From Martelella alba (lineage in GTDB: Bacteria; Pseudomonadota; Gammaproteobacteria; Enterobacterales; Enterobacteriaceae): DNA of 57,587 nucleotides. The notes under the pieces are model-generated. The model was not told the origin of the DNA. It searched no databases and saw nothing but the letters and a program-made list of their open reading frames with translations. Below, one piece after another: positions 43,379 to 51,802 of this stretch. The stretch lies in contig NZ_SZPQ01000033.1 in assembly GCF_005217455.1 (NCBI RefSeq), positions 1 to 57,587 of the forward strand, written 5' to 3'. How positions within the stretch are numbered: the stretch's first letter is position 1; every line of letters begins with the position of its first letter. The translations under genes and the position numbers were made by a program.

Positions 43379-44692
43379 ATGGCTGAACAGTACGCCACCT
43401 CCACCGATGTCGACTTCGACGCCATTGTAATAGGCGCCGGCATCGCCGGCTGCGTGACCGCTTACCAACTGGCCGGCGCGGGACATTCGGTGCTATTGGT
43501 TGAACGCGGCGCCAAACCCGGCAGTAAAAATCTATCGGGCGGCATTTTTTATTGCCGCGTCATGGAGCGGATATTCCCCGATTTTGTCAATCAGGCGCCG
43601 GTGGAGCGCCATATTACCCGCAACTGTCTAAGTTTTCTTACCCCGGAGGCATTCGTCAATCTGGATTATCTCGACCAACGGCTAACACAACCCGCCACTG
43701 CCGTGTCGGTACTGCGCGCCCGCCTTGATGACTGGCTGGCGGAGCAGTGCGAACAGGCCGGCGTCATGCTGATGGCAGGCGTGAAAGTGGACGCGTTGGT
43801 CAGGCAAGGAGAACGTATCATCGGCATCCGCGCCGGCGACGACACCTTACGCGCCAATGTGGTGGTCGCCGCCGATGGCATCAATTCCTTTATTTGTCAG
43901 GATGCCGGTATCCGCGCGCGGGAACCAACCCGGCATCTGGCGGTGGGCGTCAAATCCGTTATTCGCCTGACGCGAGCGCAAATGGAAGATCGGTTCAATT
44001 TGATCGGCAACCAAGGGGCAGCCTATGCATTGGTGGGAGATTGCACCGACGGTGTCGGCGGCGGTGGATTTATGTACACCAACACCGACTCGGTATCGAT
44101 AGGCGTCGTGCTGCGGCTTGATGATCTGGTGCGACGCCAGGCATCCTCGGCGGATCTGCACGACAGGTTTCTTCGCCATCCGGCCATCGCGCCGTTTATC
44201 CGCGGCGGCGAACTGCTGGAATACGGTTGCCATCTTGTGGCCGAAGGCGGCCAGGCCATGGTTCACGATCTTATCCGGCCGGGGTTGGTGGTCGTGGGCG
44301 ATGCCGCCGGTTTTACGCTTAATACCGGTCTGACGGTACGTGGAATGGATCTGGCGGCCGGTTCGGCGCTAGCCGCCGCCAAGGCCATCGACGGCGCGCT
44401 GCGCCAGGGCGATGTCTCCCAGACCGCGCTTGGCGCCTATCTTGACGAACTGAACGGCGGTTTCGTCGGTCAGGATATGCGCACCTACGCCAACGCGCCG
44501 GCATTTATGGAAAATCCGCGGCTCTATGGCGATTACGGCGTGTTGCTCAGCGACATGCTACTGGCGATGTATCACCTTGATACGCAGCCGCGCCGGCGAC
44601 TACTGCCGACCTTCCTGAAAACGTTCAAGCACTCTCCGCTGAAGGCCGGACAGTTAATCAAAGATATGTTTGCCGCCACGAGGTCCTTATGA
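43379..44692 (+). CDS. FixC-like electron-transfer flavoprotein-quinone oxidoreductase
   Basis: A 437-residue FAD protein of the FixC/YdiS/ETF-QO family. The N-terminal loop is AIVIGAGIAGCVTAYQLAGA. GSKNLSGGIFYCRVMERIFP is the family-specific segment, and GLVVVGDAAGFTLNTGLTVR with GMDLAAGSALAAAKAI completes the FAD site. The stop overlaps the FixX-like start by 4 bp. It links ETF to the quinone pool, with FixX as its iron-sulfur partner. Confidence 0.94.
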   Translation: MAEQYATSTDVDFDAIVIGAGIAGCVTAYQLAGAGHSVLLVERGAKPGSKNLSGGIFYCRVMERIFPDFVNQAPVERHITRNCLSFLTPEAFVNLDYLDQRLTQPATAVSVLRARLDDWLAEQCEQAGVMLMAGVKVDALVRQGERIIGIRAGDDTLRANVVVAADGINSFICQDAGIRAREPTRHLAVGVKSVIRLTRAQMEDRFNLIGNQGAAYALVGDCTDGVGGGGFMYTNTDSVSIGVVLRLDDLVRRQASSADLHDRFLRHPAIAPFIRGGELLEYGCHLVAEGGQAMVHDLIRPGLVVVGDAAGFTLNTGLTVRGMDLAAGSALAAAKAIDGALRQGDVSQTALGAYLDELNGGFVGQDMRTYANAPAFMENPRLYGDYGVLLSDMLLAMYHLDTQPRRRLLPTFLKTFKHSPLKAGQLIKDMFAATRSL

Positions 44693-44985
44693 ACAAGACG
44701 CTTTTTGGCACCGTCGCCGAACGGCTGGATCACAACCGTTACGATACCGACGCGGATTTATCCCATATCGAAGTCGATCAGGCGGCGGCCAGGGCCACCA
44801 ACGCCGGTCCGCTACTGGTGCGAGTGTGTCCGGCCAATGTTTACTCGCTACAGCCGGACGGTTCGGTGGGCGTGATGTACGCCGCTTGCCTGGAATGCGG
44901 TACCTGTCTGGCGGTGGCGCCGCCCGGCGTACTCAAGTGGCATTACCCACGCGGCGGCAAAGGCATTATTTATCGCGAAGGTTAG
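44689..44985 (+). CDS. FixX-like ferredoxin
   Basis: A 98-residue protein with the FixX pattern. VRVCPANVYSLQPDGSVG supplies one Cys and YAACLECGTCLAVAPPGV the CxxCxxC group, which together can ligate one 4Fe-4S cluster. WHYPRGGKGIIYREG is a normal FixX C-terminus. It overlaps fixC-like by 4 bp. It is expected to work with the FixC-like protein in ETF-to-quinone transfer. Confidence 0.93.
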   Translation: MNKTLFGTVAERLDHNRYDTDADLSHIEVDQAAARATNAGPLLVRVCPANVYSLQPDGSVGVMYAACLECGTCLAVAPPGVLKWHYPRGGKGIIYREG

Positions 44986-45029
44986 CAGCGGGATTAAACA
45001 GCAGGAATTAACTAATCAGGAGTCACTCG

Positions 45030-45887
45030 ATGAGTTTAGCAATCAAAGTATTCGTCAGCAGCGATCAAGCGGCCGGATTCGGCGTCAGTTCGACGATAAT
45101 CTACGGCGACAAGCAAGCGATTCTGGTTGATGCCCAATTCACGTTATCCAACGCCCATCGATTGGTGGCCGAGCTGATGGAACTGGGACGCGATCTGACC
45201 ATGGTGTTCATCACCCATCTGCATCCGGATCATTTTCTCGGACTGGAAGTGATCAAGGCGGCCTACCCCGCGGCACGGGTTGTGGCATATGGTAAAGCGG
45301 CGGACGACGTTAACGACGCTTATGACTTCAAAATCGATTATTGGGGCAACGCCGTACTCAACGAAAACGGCGCCAACATAAAATACCCGGTGGAAAAGCT
45401 GGATAGCGACATCCTGCTGCTGGAAGGGGAAAAAATCAACATTCTGGGGCTGATGTGCGGCGATTGCATCACCATTGCGCCGCTATGGATCCCCTCCCTC
45501 AGAACCCTAATCGCCTCAGACCTGGTGTTTGCCGATGCCCATGTCTGGATTGCCGACATGCGCACGCCGGCGTTGATCGAAGAGTGGTTGAGGAGCCTGG
45601 ATACCCTGGAAGATTTACAACCCGTCGCGGTCGTCGCCGGGCATTCGCCGCAAAATCCCACGCTCAGCCCCTCGGCCATCGACTTCACGCGCCAATACAT
45701 CCGGACGTTTATGAAGCAGTTTCATAAAGCGGCGTCCGCTGAACAGTTGCAACAGGAAATGGAACGGATTTACCCCAATCTGCCGGTAAAGATCTGCCTG
45801 GAGTACAGCGCGCGCATCCTCAAAGACAAATATGTCTGGCCGGGTGACTGGCCATTGACGCTGCGAAACACCCCGTCGACATGGTAA
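45030..45887 (+). CDS. MBL-fold metallo-hydrolase
   Basis: A 285-residue metallo-beta-lactamase-fold protein. The metal motif is FITHLHPDHFLGLE (HxHxDH). The further ligands lie in the CGDCITIAPLWIPSLRTLIA region, in LVFADAHVW, and near VVAGHSPQNP (His). A Cys-Gly-Asp-Cys replaces the His commonly seen in the second metal block, which should be examined. Last gene of the ETF operon, 44 bp after fixX-like. It may hydrolyse a thioester or lactone of the pathway. The substrate is unknown. Confidence 0.88.
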   Translation: MSLAIKVFVSSDQAAGFGVSSTIIYGDKQAILVDAQFTLSNAHRLVAELMELGRDLTMVFITHLHPDHFLGLEVIKAAYPAARVVAYGKAADDVNDAYDFKIDYWGNAVLNENGANIKYPVEKLDSDILLLEGEKINILGLMCGDCITIAPLWIPSLRTLIASDLVFADAHVWIADMRTPALIEEWLRSLDTLEDLQPVAVVAGHSPQNPTLSPSAIDFTRQYIRTFMKQFHKAASAEQLQQEMERIYPNLPVKICLEYSARILKDKYVWPGDWPLTLRNTPSTW

Positions 45888-45932
45888 CGCGCAAACACAG
45901 CCGCGTCCGGGGGAATGCGGCCGGGGCCCGGC

Positions 45933-46844
45933 TTACCCCCGCGCGCGTTGCTGGACGCGCGCGTATCGTGTCGGCGCGATGCCGACGTGGCGCGTAAACG
46001 CCACGCTGAAGGTACTGGCGGAACCATAGCCGGCCCGTTCCGCGATATCGGCAATGTTATTCTCGCCGCGACGCAATAGATCCTTGGCGATGGCCATGCG
46101 CCAGGCAAGCAAATAAGTCATGGGCGCCATGCCCACGGCCTGGTTAAACCGCGCGAAAAATGCCGAGCGCGACATCGCCGCGGCTTTTGCCAGTTCCGTC
46201 GCAGTCCAGGCGTGGCCGGGATCTTCATGCATCCGGCGTATTGCCGCGGCGAGACGTTCATCGGCCAATCCCCGCACCAGACCTGGCAACGCCCCCGTAC
46301 CCGCCGTCGAGCGTAGCGCCTCGATAAGCAATACCTCCAACAGACGCGCCAAAATGACCTCCCGCGCCGGCCGTTGCGCACGGGATTCTTCCCGTACAAG
46401 CCGCAATAACGTAGACAGCCTTTTTTCGCCGCGCACCAACATCACTTGCGGTAACAGGGAAAGCAGCAATGCCGTATCCGGAGAACCAAAAACACAGTAT
46501 CCCACCAACCAGCGCGCGTCCGGCGTATCACATTGGGCGCCCAGCCGGAATTCGCCGTCGGCCAGCGGGACGGCGGTCGTCATCATCTCCGCCGGCGCCG
46601 CCGGCTCGACACTGGACATTGAAAAACCATTGGATGAAGGAATAAGCACGAAGTCGCCTTCCCGTAGGATAATCGGCTCTTGCCCATCCGCGTCGAGCCG
46701 GCAACTCCCTTCAAAGATCACGCAATAAAACGGACGCCCGGTTTCCGTGCGGCTAATACGCCAGGGAGCAACGCTGCTAACCAGTTTTGAGAACGGCGTG
46801 CTTGGCTGAAGCAAGGCGACCATTTCAGCAAGCGGGTCGATCAT
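45933..46844 (-). CDS. AraC-family transcriptional regulator
   Basis: A 303-residue regulator with an N-terminal cupin-like domain (about 20-175: RPFYCVIFEGSCRLDADGQE, REGDFVLIPSSNGF). The C-terminal double helix-turn-helix (about 200-300) contains WTATELAKAAAMSRSAFFAR, NIADIAERAGYGSASTFSVA and FTRHVGIAPTRYARV. The start at 46844 follows AGGAGTCCACC. It is divergent, over 98 bp, from an SDR gene that it probably controls, an arrangement common for AraC/CFA-type cupin regulators. Confidence 0.94.
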   Translation of the reverse strand: MIDPLAEMVALLQPSTPFSKLVSSVAPWRISRTETGRPFYCVIFEGSCRLDADGQEPIILREGDFVLIPSSNGFSMSSVEPAAPAEMMTTAVPLADGEFRLGAQCDTPDARWLVGYCVFGSPDTALLLSLLPQVMLVRGEKRLSTLLRLVREESRAQRPAREVILARLLEVLLIEALRSTAGTGALPGLVRGLADERLAAAIRRMHEDPGHAWTATELAKAAAMSRSAFFARFNQAVGMAPMTYLLAWRMAIAKDLLRRGENNIADIAERAGYGSASTFSVAFTRHVGIAPTRYARVQQRARG

Positions 46845-46942
46845 GGTGGACTCCTGCAAAAATCTTACGGACTATTGACTGTAGCAAGTCCGGACGAGGC
46901 GATCTATTGTTTCAGTCTCATCAACCCTGTAGTGGAGCGCTT

Positions 46943-47692
46943 ATGAAAACCGTTCTTATCACCGGCTGCTCGTCCGGCTTCGGTCTGGAAATCGCCAGAC
47001 ATTTTCTGGAGCGTCAATGGCGGGTTGTCGCCACGATGCGAACGCCGCGCGAAGGCCTATTACCGCAATCCGAACAGCTTCGCGTGCTGCCGCTCGATGT
47101 GACCGATCCGCAAAGCATTCACCAGGCCGTGGCGGACGCGGGACCTATAGACGTACTCGTCAACAATGCCGGAATCGGATTACTCAATTCCCTTGAAGGC
47201 ACGCCGATGGCGACGATTCGTGACATCCTCGAAACCAACACCATGGGTACCATTGCCATGACCCAGGCGGTCATACCGCAATTCAGGCAGCGTCGGTCGG
47301 GGGTGGTCGTTAACGTCACATCGACCGTGACATATCGGCCGCTCCCCCTGCTTGCCGCCTATACCGCCAGCAAGGCGGCGGTCAATGCGTTCACCGAATC
47401 GCTGGCGCTGGAACTCAAGCCATTCAATGTACGGGTGGCCTTGGTCCTGCCGGGTAGGGCCCCGGAAACCCGCTTTGTTGAAAACGCCCAACCGCACAGG
47501 CTGAACGTTCATGAAGCCTATAATGACCTGGCGCAAAGCATTTTTACCCATTGGGAGAACACCGACGAACCGATTACCCTATCAACGGACGTGGCGCAGG
47601 CGGTATGGCGCGCGGCAACCGAACCGTCTTGCCCGATGCGCTTGCCCGCCGGGGCGGATGCGGTAATTTGGGCGCAATCCGCGCAATCGTGA
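46943..47692 (+). CDS. Short-chain dehydrogenase/reductase
   Basis: A 249-residue SDR. The loop LITGCSSGFGLEIARHFLER binds the cofactor, IDVLVNNAGIGLLNSLEG follows, and the catalytic residues are in VVVNVTSTVTYRPLPLLAAY and TASKAAVNAF. ATG at 46943 preceded by GTGGAGC is the natural start. It resembles quinone- or aldehyde-related SDRs found beside AraC regulators. Substrate unknown. A hairpin terminator follows at 47736-47760. Confidence 0.93.
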   Translation: MKTVLITGCSSGFGLEIARHFLERQWRVVATMRTPREGLLPQSEQLRVLPLDVTDPQSIHQAVADAGPIDVLVNNAGIGLLNSLEGTPMATIRDILETNTMGTIAMTQAVIPQFRQRRSGVVVNVTSTVTYRPLPLLAAYTASKAAVNAFTESLALELKPFNVRVALVLPGRAPETRFVENAQPHRLNVHEAYNDLAQSIFTHWENTDEPITLSTDVAQAVWRAATEPSCPMRLPAGADAVIWAQSAQS

Positions 47693-47735
47693 CATGACGC
47701 CGACGGCAAAAGGCGTCGCTTATCCATGAAAAGCC

Positions 47736-47760
47736 AAAGGCCGGCGCATTACCGGCCTTT
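47736..47760. terminator. Bidirectional rho-independent terminator
   Basis: AAAGGCCGG (47736-47744), loop CGCATTA, and CCGGCCTTT (47752-47760) form a perfect 9-bp stem with A/T tails on both sides. It lies between the convergent SDR gene and the small secreted-protein gene and can serve both. Confidence 0.8.
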
Positions 47761-47873
47761 ATCACGATCACGGATAGCCCGCGGCGGCGGGAAAAAATCG
47801 CGCGCTCCCTCTTTCAGCGGACTCGGCCCCATGTCCACGCCGTAACCCCATGAGAGAAGGTCTACCGGCTTAA

Positions 47874-48233
47874 TTAATCCGTTGCCTTGTTTTTAAGATC
47901 TTCCGCGCCCTGCTTGGTTTTATCCCACACTTTCTCCGTGCCTTCTTTGGTTTTGTGCCAGGCTTTCTCCGTGCCTTCTTTGGTTTTATGCCAAGCTTTC
48001 TGGCTGCCTTCCGTTATTTTGCTGCCTGTGGTGCCACTTTTGCCTTCGGCGGCATGTTTGGATTTGAGCTTCAGTTCTTCACCTTTATCCTCCGCCTGGT
48101 GAAGTTTCTCCTTGGCGACATCGGCGCCTTGGTGCGCCTCGGCAACCGTGGCATCAGTCGCCGCGCTGGCGGTCGCAGCCAGTGCCGGCGCGCTTGACAG
48201 CATGGCAGCGAGAACGAAAATGGCTTTTTTCAT
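47874..48233 (-). CDS. Small secreted protein with 11-residue LEA-like repeats
   Basis: A 119-residue protein of unknown function. It starts MKKAIFVLAAMLSSAPALAA, a clear signal peptide cleaved near residue 20, with the ATG at 48233 chosen for this reason. The mature part is hydrophilic and Lys/Glu-rich. The C-terminal half carries units of the form AWHKTKEGTEK, as in late-embryogenesis or apolipophorin-type 11-mers, and should be disordered or amphipathic-helical in the periplasm. At DNA level a 33-bp unit is repeated at 47931-47963 and 47964-47996, with a partial copy before. A stress or acid role is conceivable. Confidence 0.75.
   Translation of the reverse strand: MKKAIFVLAAMLSSAPALAATASAATDATVAEAHQGADVAKEKLHQAEDKGEELKLKSKHAAEGKSGTTGSKITEGSQKAWHKTKEGTEKAWHKTKEGTEKVWDKTKQGAEDLKNKATD
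47931..47996 (-). repeat. Two tandem 33-bp repeats inside the secreted-protein gene
   Basis: Units 47931-47963 and 47964-47996 differ at two positions (GTGCCAGGC against ATGCCAAGC at the end of each). They encode the repeated AWHKTKEGTEK motif. A further degenerate unit precedes them near 47908. Repeat number may vary by slippage. Confidence 0.8.
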
Positions 48234-49198
48234 TGTTTCCTCATCTATCAACTTACCCAGCCTCATTATAACCCATGATGGGAAAAATCACGTTCCATCC
48301 GCAACGGGGCATCATCCTTTTGAGCGCGGCCTACCGCGCCGCGGCCAGCCAATCGTCTTGATCCGCTCTCATGCCGGGATTATCCATGGCGACGGCATAT
48401 CGGTTGGCGCAGAACAGATGCCCTTCGCTGCCGATGAATGAAAACGATCATCCCCGGCGTCCTTGCCGTTCAGTCAGCGCTTCTTCTTGTCGGGCGTGCA
48501 GAGGGCGTGCAGAGGACGTTCACCGTCAGGTCGCCTCTCAACCTGCACGGTCAAGGAAAAGCGCCCGGCAAAGCGCACAAAAAAATGCCCGCCTCGGGAA
48601 GCGGGCAAGGGAATGCAAACTTAGGTGTTACTTTTGACGGCTTCATCAGGCCGCAACACAACTGTAACAACACTTGCGGCTGCGCGGTGTCGGCATCGTG
48701 TCTGAATATCGTAGGAATCTGCAACCAAGTATGTATGACCGCACGAGCAAAGCCCGGCATTGCGTGGCGAATACGGTGTAGGCAAAAAATGGGCGGAAAA
48801 CCGCCAACCCGTCACCCGCAAAACAAAGGGATATGTGAGAAAAGCTTAGCGCTAAGACATTGTTGCAACCAAATTTACATATTTTGGTAAAAGGGAAATG
48901 TGATAAACGATGAAATGACATGTCTTGAGATTAATAATCACGTTATGTAGGTCTGAGAATATATCCTTAAGAAAAGTATCTTTACTATAAATAATTAAGA
49001 TATCCGCCCCACCCTGGCATTTAGTAGAGTATAAAATTTTAAAAATAGTCATAGAATATAGAATATGAAAACGTCCCAGGCAAAAAATTAAGCAAATATA
49101 AAAAAGAAAAATTAAAAAAATCTTTCATGATATGTAAATTAAGCGTTAATACAGCAGCATAAATTTTTCTGTGAAAATTTAGGTCATTAGCGGTCAAA
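48234..49198. other. Intergenic region and GC boundary before the AT-rich island
   Basis: About 965 bp without a confident gene. The left part (to about 48850) is GC-rich and has several short open frames without ribosome binding site or resemblance. A minus-strand terminator is at 48579-48606. From 48850 to 49198 the sequence is very AT-rich and presumably holds the promoter of the operon starting at 49199, although no box stands out. The change of composition suggests the edge of a transferred segment. Confidence 0.5.
48579..48606 (-). terminator. Rho-independent terminator on the minus strand
   Basis: GCCCGC (48587-48592) and GCGGGC (48601-48606) form a stem with an 8-nt loop. On the minus strand it is followed by a T-run (A-run at 48579-48585 on the plus strand). 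It ends a minus-strand transcript that would start between about 48610 and 48900, where I see no clear gene. This could be a small RNA or a relic. Confidence 0.65.
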
Positions 49199-50921
49199 AT
49201 GGCAAAAACACCAAAAATCATTACCGATGTAATCCAAATACAAGGTCGAGCTTTACTTCTCTATTCTGGCGGGCTAGATACGACTTATATAGCTTTTAAA
49301 TTACTAGAACAAAACATAGATCTATTGCTATTGAATGTGAATTTACAGGCAGACAAAAATGACTTGGCTTTACTACCGCAACAACGAGATAAGAAAAAAT
49401 TAATTCATATTGATGCAAGCGATGAATTCATTAAGGATTATCTTACGCCAGCCATTATTAATGGTTTCATGATTGATGATGAATATCCCGTATCAGCATC
49501 ATTGGCCTTTCCCCTGATAGCGAAAAAAAGCGTTGAATATGCTCAACGAGAAGAAGTTACAACGATCATACATGGGGCGGAACGGGAACAAAACGCCATG
49601 TCACGACTTAACAAAATGATTAAAAAATCAAATACCGATCTTAGTATATTCCCTTACGCACTGTACGACTCATCATCCAGGGCAGAGAAAATAGCCTATC
49701 TTAGGTCCTTAGGTCATGAAGTAACGCATTATGATGTCAGCAGAGACAAAAACCTATGGTGCGAGTGTATTGAAGGCGGAGAATATGAAATTGATAAATT
49801 TAAATTGAAATTCAACGATTTTTTTAGCACTCGCGGACGTGAAATAAATGAAGAAGATATTCACATCCTTCAATTCCAAGCAGGAGTGCCTACGGCTTTT
49901 GATGGAACTCGACTTTCTTTAAAAGATATTTTATTGAAAACAAAAGATTTAGCGAGCAATTGCCACATTGGCTACTATAGCTCTTATGAATTTAACGGGC
50001 TTGAAAAGAAAAGGGAAGTTCACTACAGCCCAAGCAGTGCTATTTTCCACCGAACGAAAAGAGCACTTGAACGGATATCGCTTAGTGAGCCGGAACTGGA
50101 AACAAAATACCTACTTGATAGAAAATGGCTATGCGAAGTTATCCGAGGAGAATGGAGCAGTTTTATGACCGAAGCAATCACTGTCTTTAATAAAAAACTC
50201 TGGGGAAAGGTAACAAACAAAGGGATACCTGTGATTGCAGTCCCCACCCTACCTGGAACAGCCACAGAATTCAGCGCCACTGCCGTATTGACGGGAGAGG
50301 GTTATAAATTGGGTATCAATTCTCCCCATGTTAGGCCCGTTGAAGCGTTGGTCGAGCTACTTTTATTTACTACGTTACGCCCTGAAGTAGGAATACCCAC
50401 ATTATTAGACAGTTACATTCATTCGTTTGAGTGTCTGGAAGGCAAAAAAAGGCAGTCTGGCATCCCGTGCCTCATGTAGGAACGTGATTGCCCTATTCAA
50501 TGAAATATTTTCGGCAGGTTATCAGCCAGAAGATTCCGCCTGGTGGCAATTAGCCTACTATGCTAATTACATTAGCGCATTCGCGCTATTGGAGGGGTCT
50601 GTGGGCGCCGCTCATGCACTTTCATACTGTATATCAGATGCACTGGGCATGTGCCATTCCAAAGCCAACATTGCCTCGCTAGCATTATTGAGTGATTACT
50701 TTGAATGTTATAGCCAAAATATTTTCAAGTTTTGCGATGAATATGGCATAAAATACGGTATTTCAGGAGATAAATCAAGAAATGCTGAAAGCTGCCATAA
50801 AATAATGTTGCAAGCAAGGGATAGGTTTAATTTTTTGTGGAAGAACACCTCGGATGTTTTCAATAACAATCTAGCGTCTGAGATATATATCAACAAAGCA
50901 ATAGAGGCGCTTGCAAGATGA
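49199..50921 (+). pseudogene. Argininosuccinate-synthase-like domain fused to a partial iron alcohol dehydrogenase, frameshifted
   Basis: The first frame (49199-50479, 426 codons) starts like an argininosuccinate synthase: PP-loop LLYSGGLDTTYIA (23-29 core), PVSASLAFPLIAKKSVEYA, HGAEREQNAMSR and KNLWCECIEGGEYE, running to about residue 338. It then changes to an iron-containing alcohol dehydrogenase core, GIPVIAVPTLPGTATEFSAT. The metal ligands Asp404 and His408 (DSYIH) are present. At an A7 tract (50444-50450) the frame is lost and the gene stops at 50479. The next frame continues the same domain to 50921, with the other two metal histidines in AAHALSYCISDALGMCH. The dehydrogenase's nucleotide-binding half (GGGS loop) is absent. 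So the gene seems to be a deletion-fusion with a one-base shift; slippage or a sequencing error would restore one 570-residue protein. Confidence 0.75.
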
Positions 50922-51802
50922 GGAAAATCACAATTATCGGCGGTTCTGGCTATATTGGCACTCGACTCACTGAAGAAATATTAAATAAAACAAAACACAT
51001 GCAAATCCAGGTTATTGACAGACGACTAAGCCATATCTTTGATGGTGTCACATACGTTGTTAACGATATCAGAAAAATGACAAAAGGCGATTTAGCCAGT
51101 CTGCTAATTGATTCCTCGGACGTTTTACTACTTAACGGGCTATTGGCCAGAGCTTGCCAAAAGGACAACCGTAAAGTCAGATATGATAATTATATAGGTT
51201 TAGTTAAGGTTGCTCGTTCGGTCGCCAGAGATACCAGAATACACTTTTTTTCAAGTCAGGCCGTTTATGATGGCACCGTTAACAGTGGTGATGGCCATAA
51301 GTTGTTGGAAAATGAGGAAGCGCGTCCGCTAAGCCATTATTCAAAATATAAATGGATGTTTGAAAATTATCTTAGATCAGGGGAAAATATATACATTATA
51401 TATCGTCTTGCCACATGTTTCGGTTGGAGACGAAATTTTTCTTCTGATACACTCTTGAACCAAATATATAAGTCCTCTGATAAAAAAGGCGATATAATAA
51501 TTATTGAGAGAAAAAGCAATTATATCCTGACATCACTGAGCATCACGCATTTGGCACAGTTTGTTTTCCATATATTAACGATAAAAAAGGAGAACACGCT
51601 TTTTCACTTGGTTAGTGACACAAAAAGAATATGTGATTATCTAAAAATATTAGGGAAATACCATCCGATAAAGTTCACGATAATGGCGAAAGAGAACAAC
51701 GTCAATAGATCAATTTTTAGTAGCAATAATTATTATAATTCTTCATATGATATAGAAGAAGAATGCAAAATATTCAAGGAGACAACGGATGTTAGAGATT
51801 AA
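50918..51802 (+). CDS. NAD-dependent epimerase/dehydratase (extended SDR)
   Basis: A 294-residue extended SDR. The nucleotide loop is ITIIGGSGYIGTRLTEEI. SSDVLLLNGLLARACQ and IHFFSSQAVYDGTV follow, and the catalytic Tyr-Lys appear in SHYSKYKWMFENYL. YRLATCFGWRR is the usual next strand. The C-terminus is shorter and less conserved than in sugar-nucleotide epimerases. Its ATG overlaps the preceding stop (ATGA), so it is translationally coupled. It probably acts on a sugar or sugar-like intermediate; the substrate is unknown. Confidence 0.85.
   Translation: MRKITIIGGSGYIGTRLTEEILNKTKHMQIQVIDRRLSHIFDGVTYVVNDIRKMTKGDLASLLIDSSDVLLLNGLLARACQKDNRKVRYDNYIGLVKVARSVARDTRIHFFSSQAVYDGTVNSGDGHKLLENEEARPLSHYSKYKWMFENYLRSGENIYIIYRLATCFGWRRNFSSDTLLNQIYKSSDKKGDIIIIERKSNYILTSLSITHLAQFVFHILTIKKENTLFHLVSDTKRICDYLKILGKYHPIKFTIMAKENNVNRSIFSSNNYYNSSYDIEEECKIFKETTDVRD

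Noticed and set aside
48438-48890. 150-codon open frame left of the AT-rich island
   Set aside because: It runs through the terminator hairpin and across the composition boundary, with Cys-rich unlike-protein composition; treated as non-coding.
50427-50921. A separate 164-residue gene after the ArgG-like gene
   Set aside because: Its sequence continues the iron alcohol dehydrogenase domain of the preceding frame, including two metal histidines, so it is the rest of the same broken gene.
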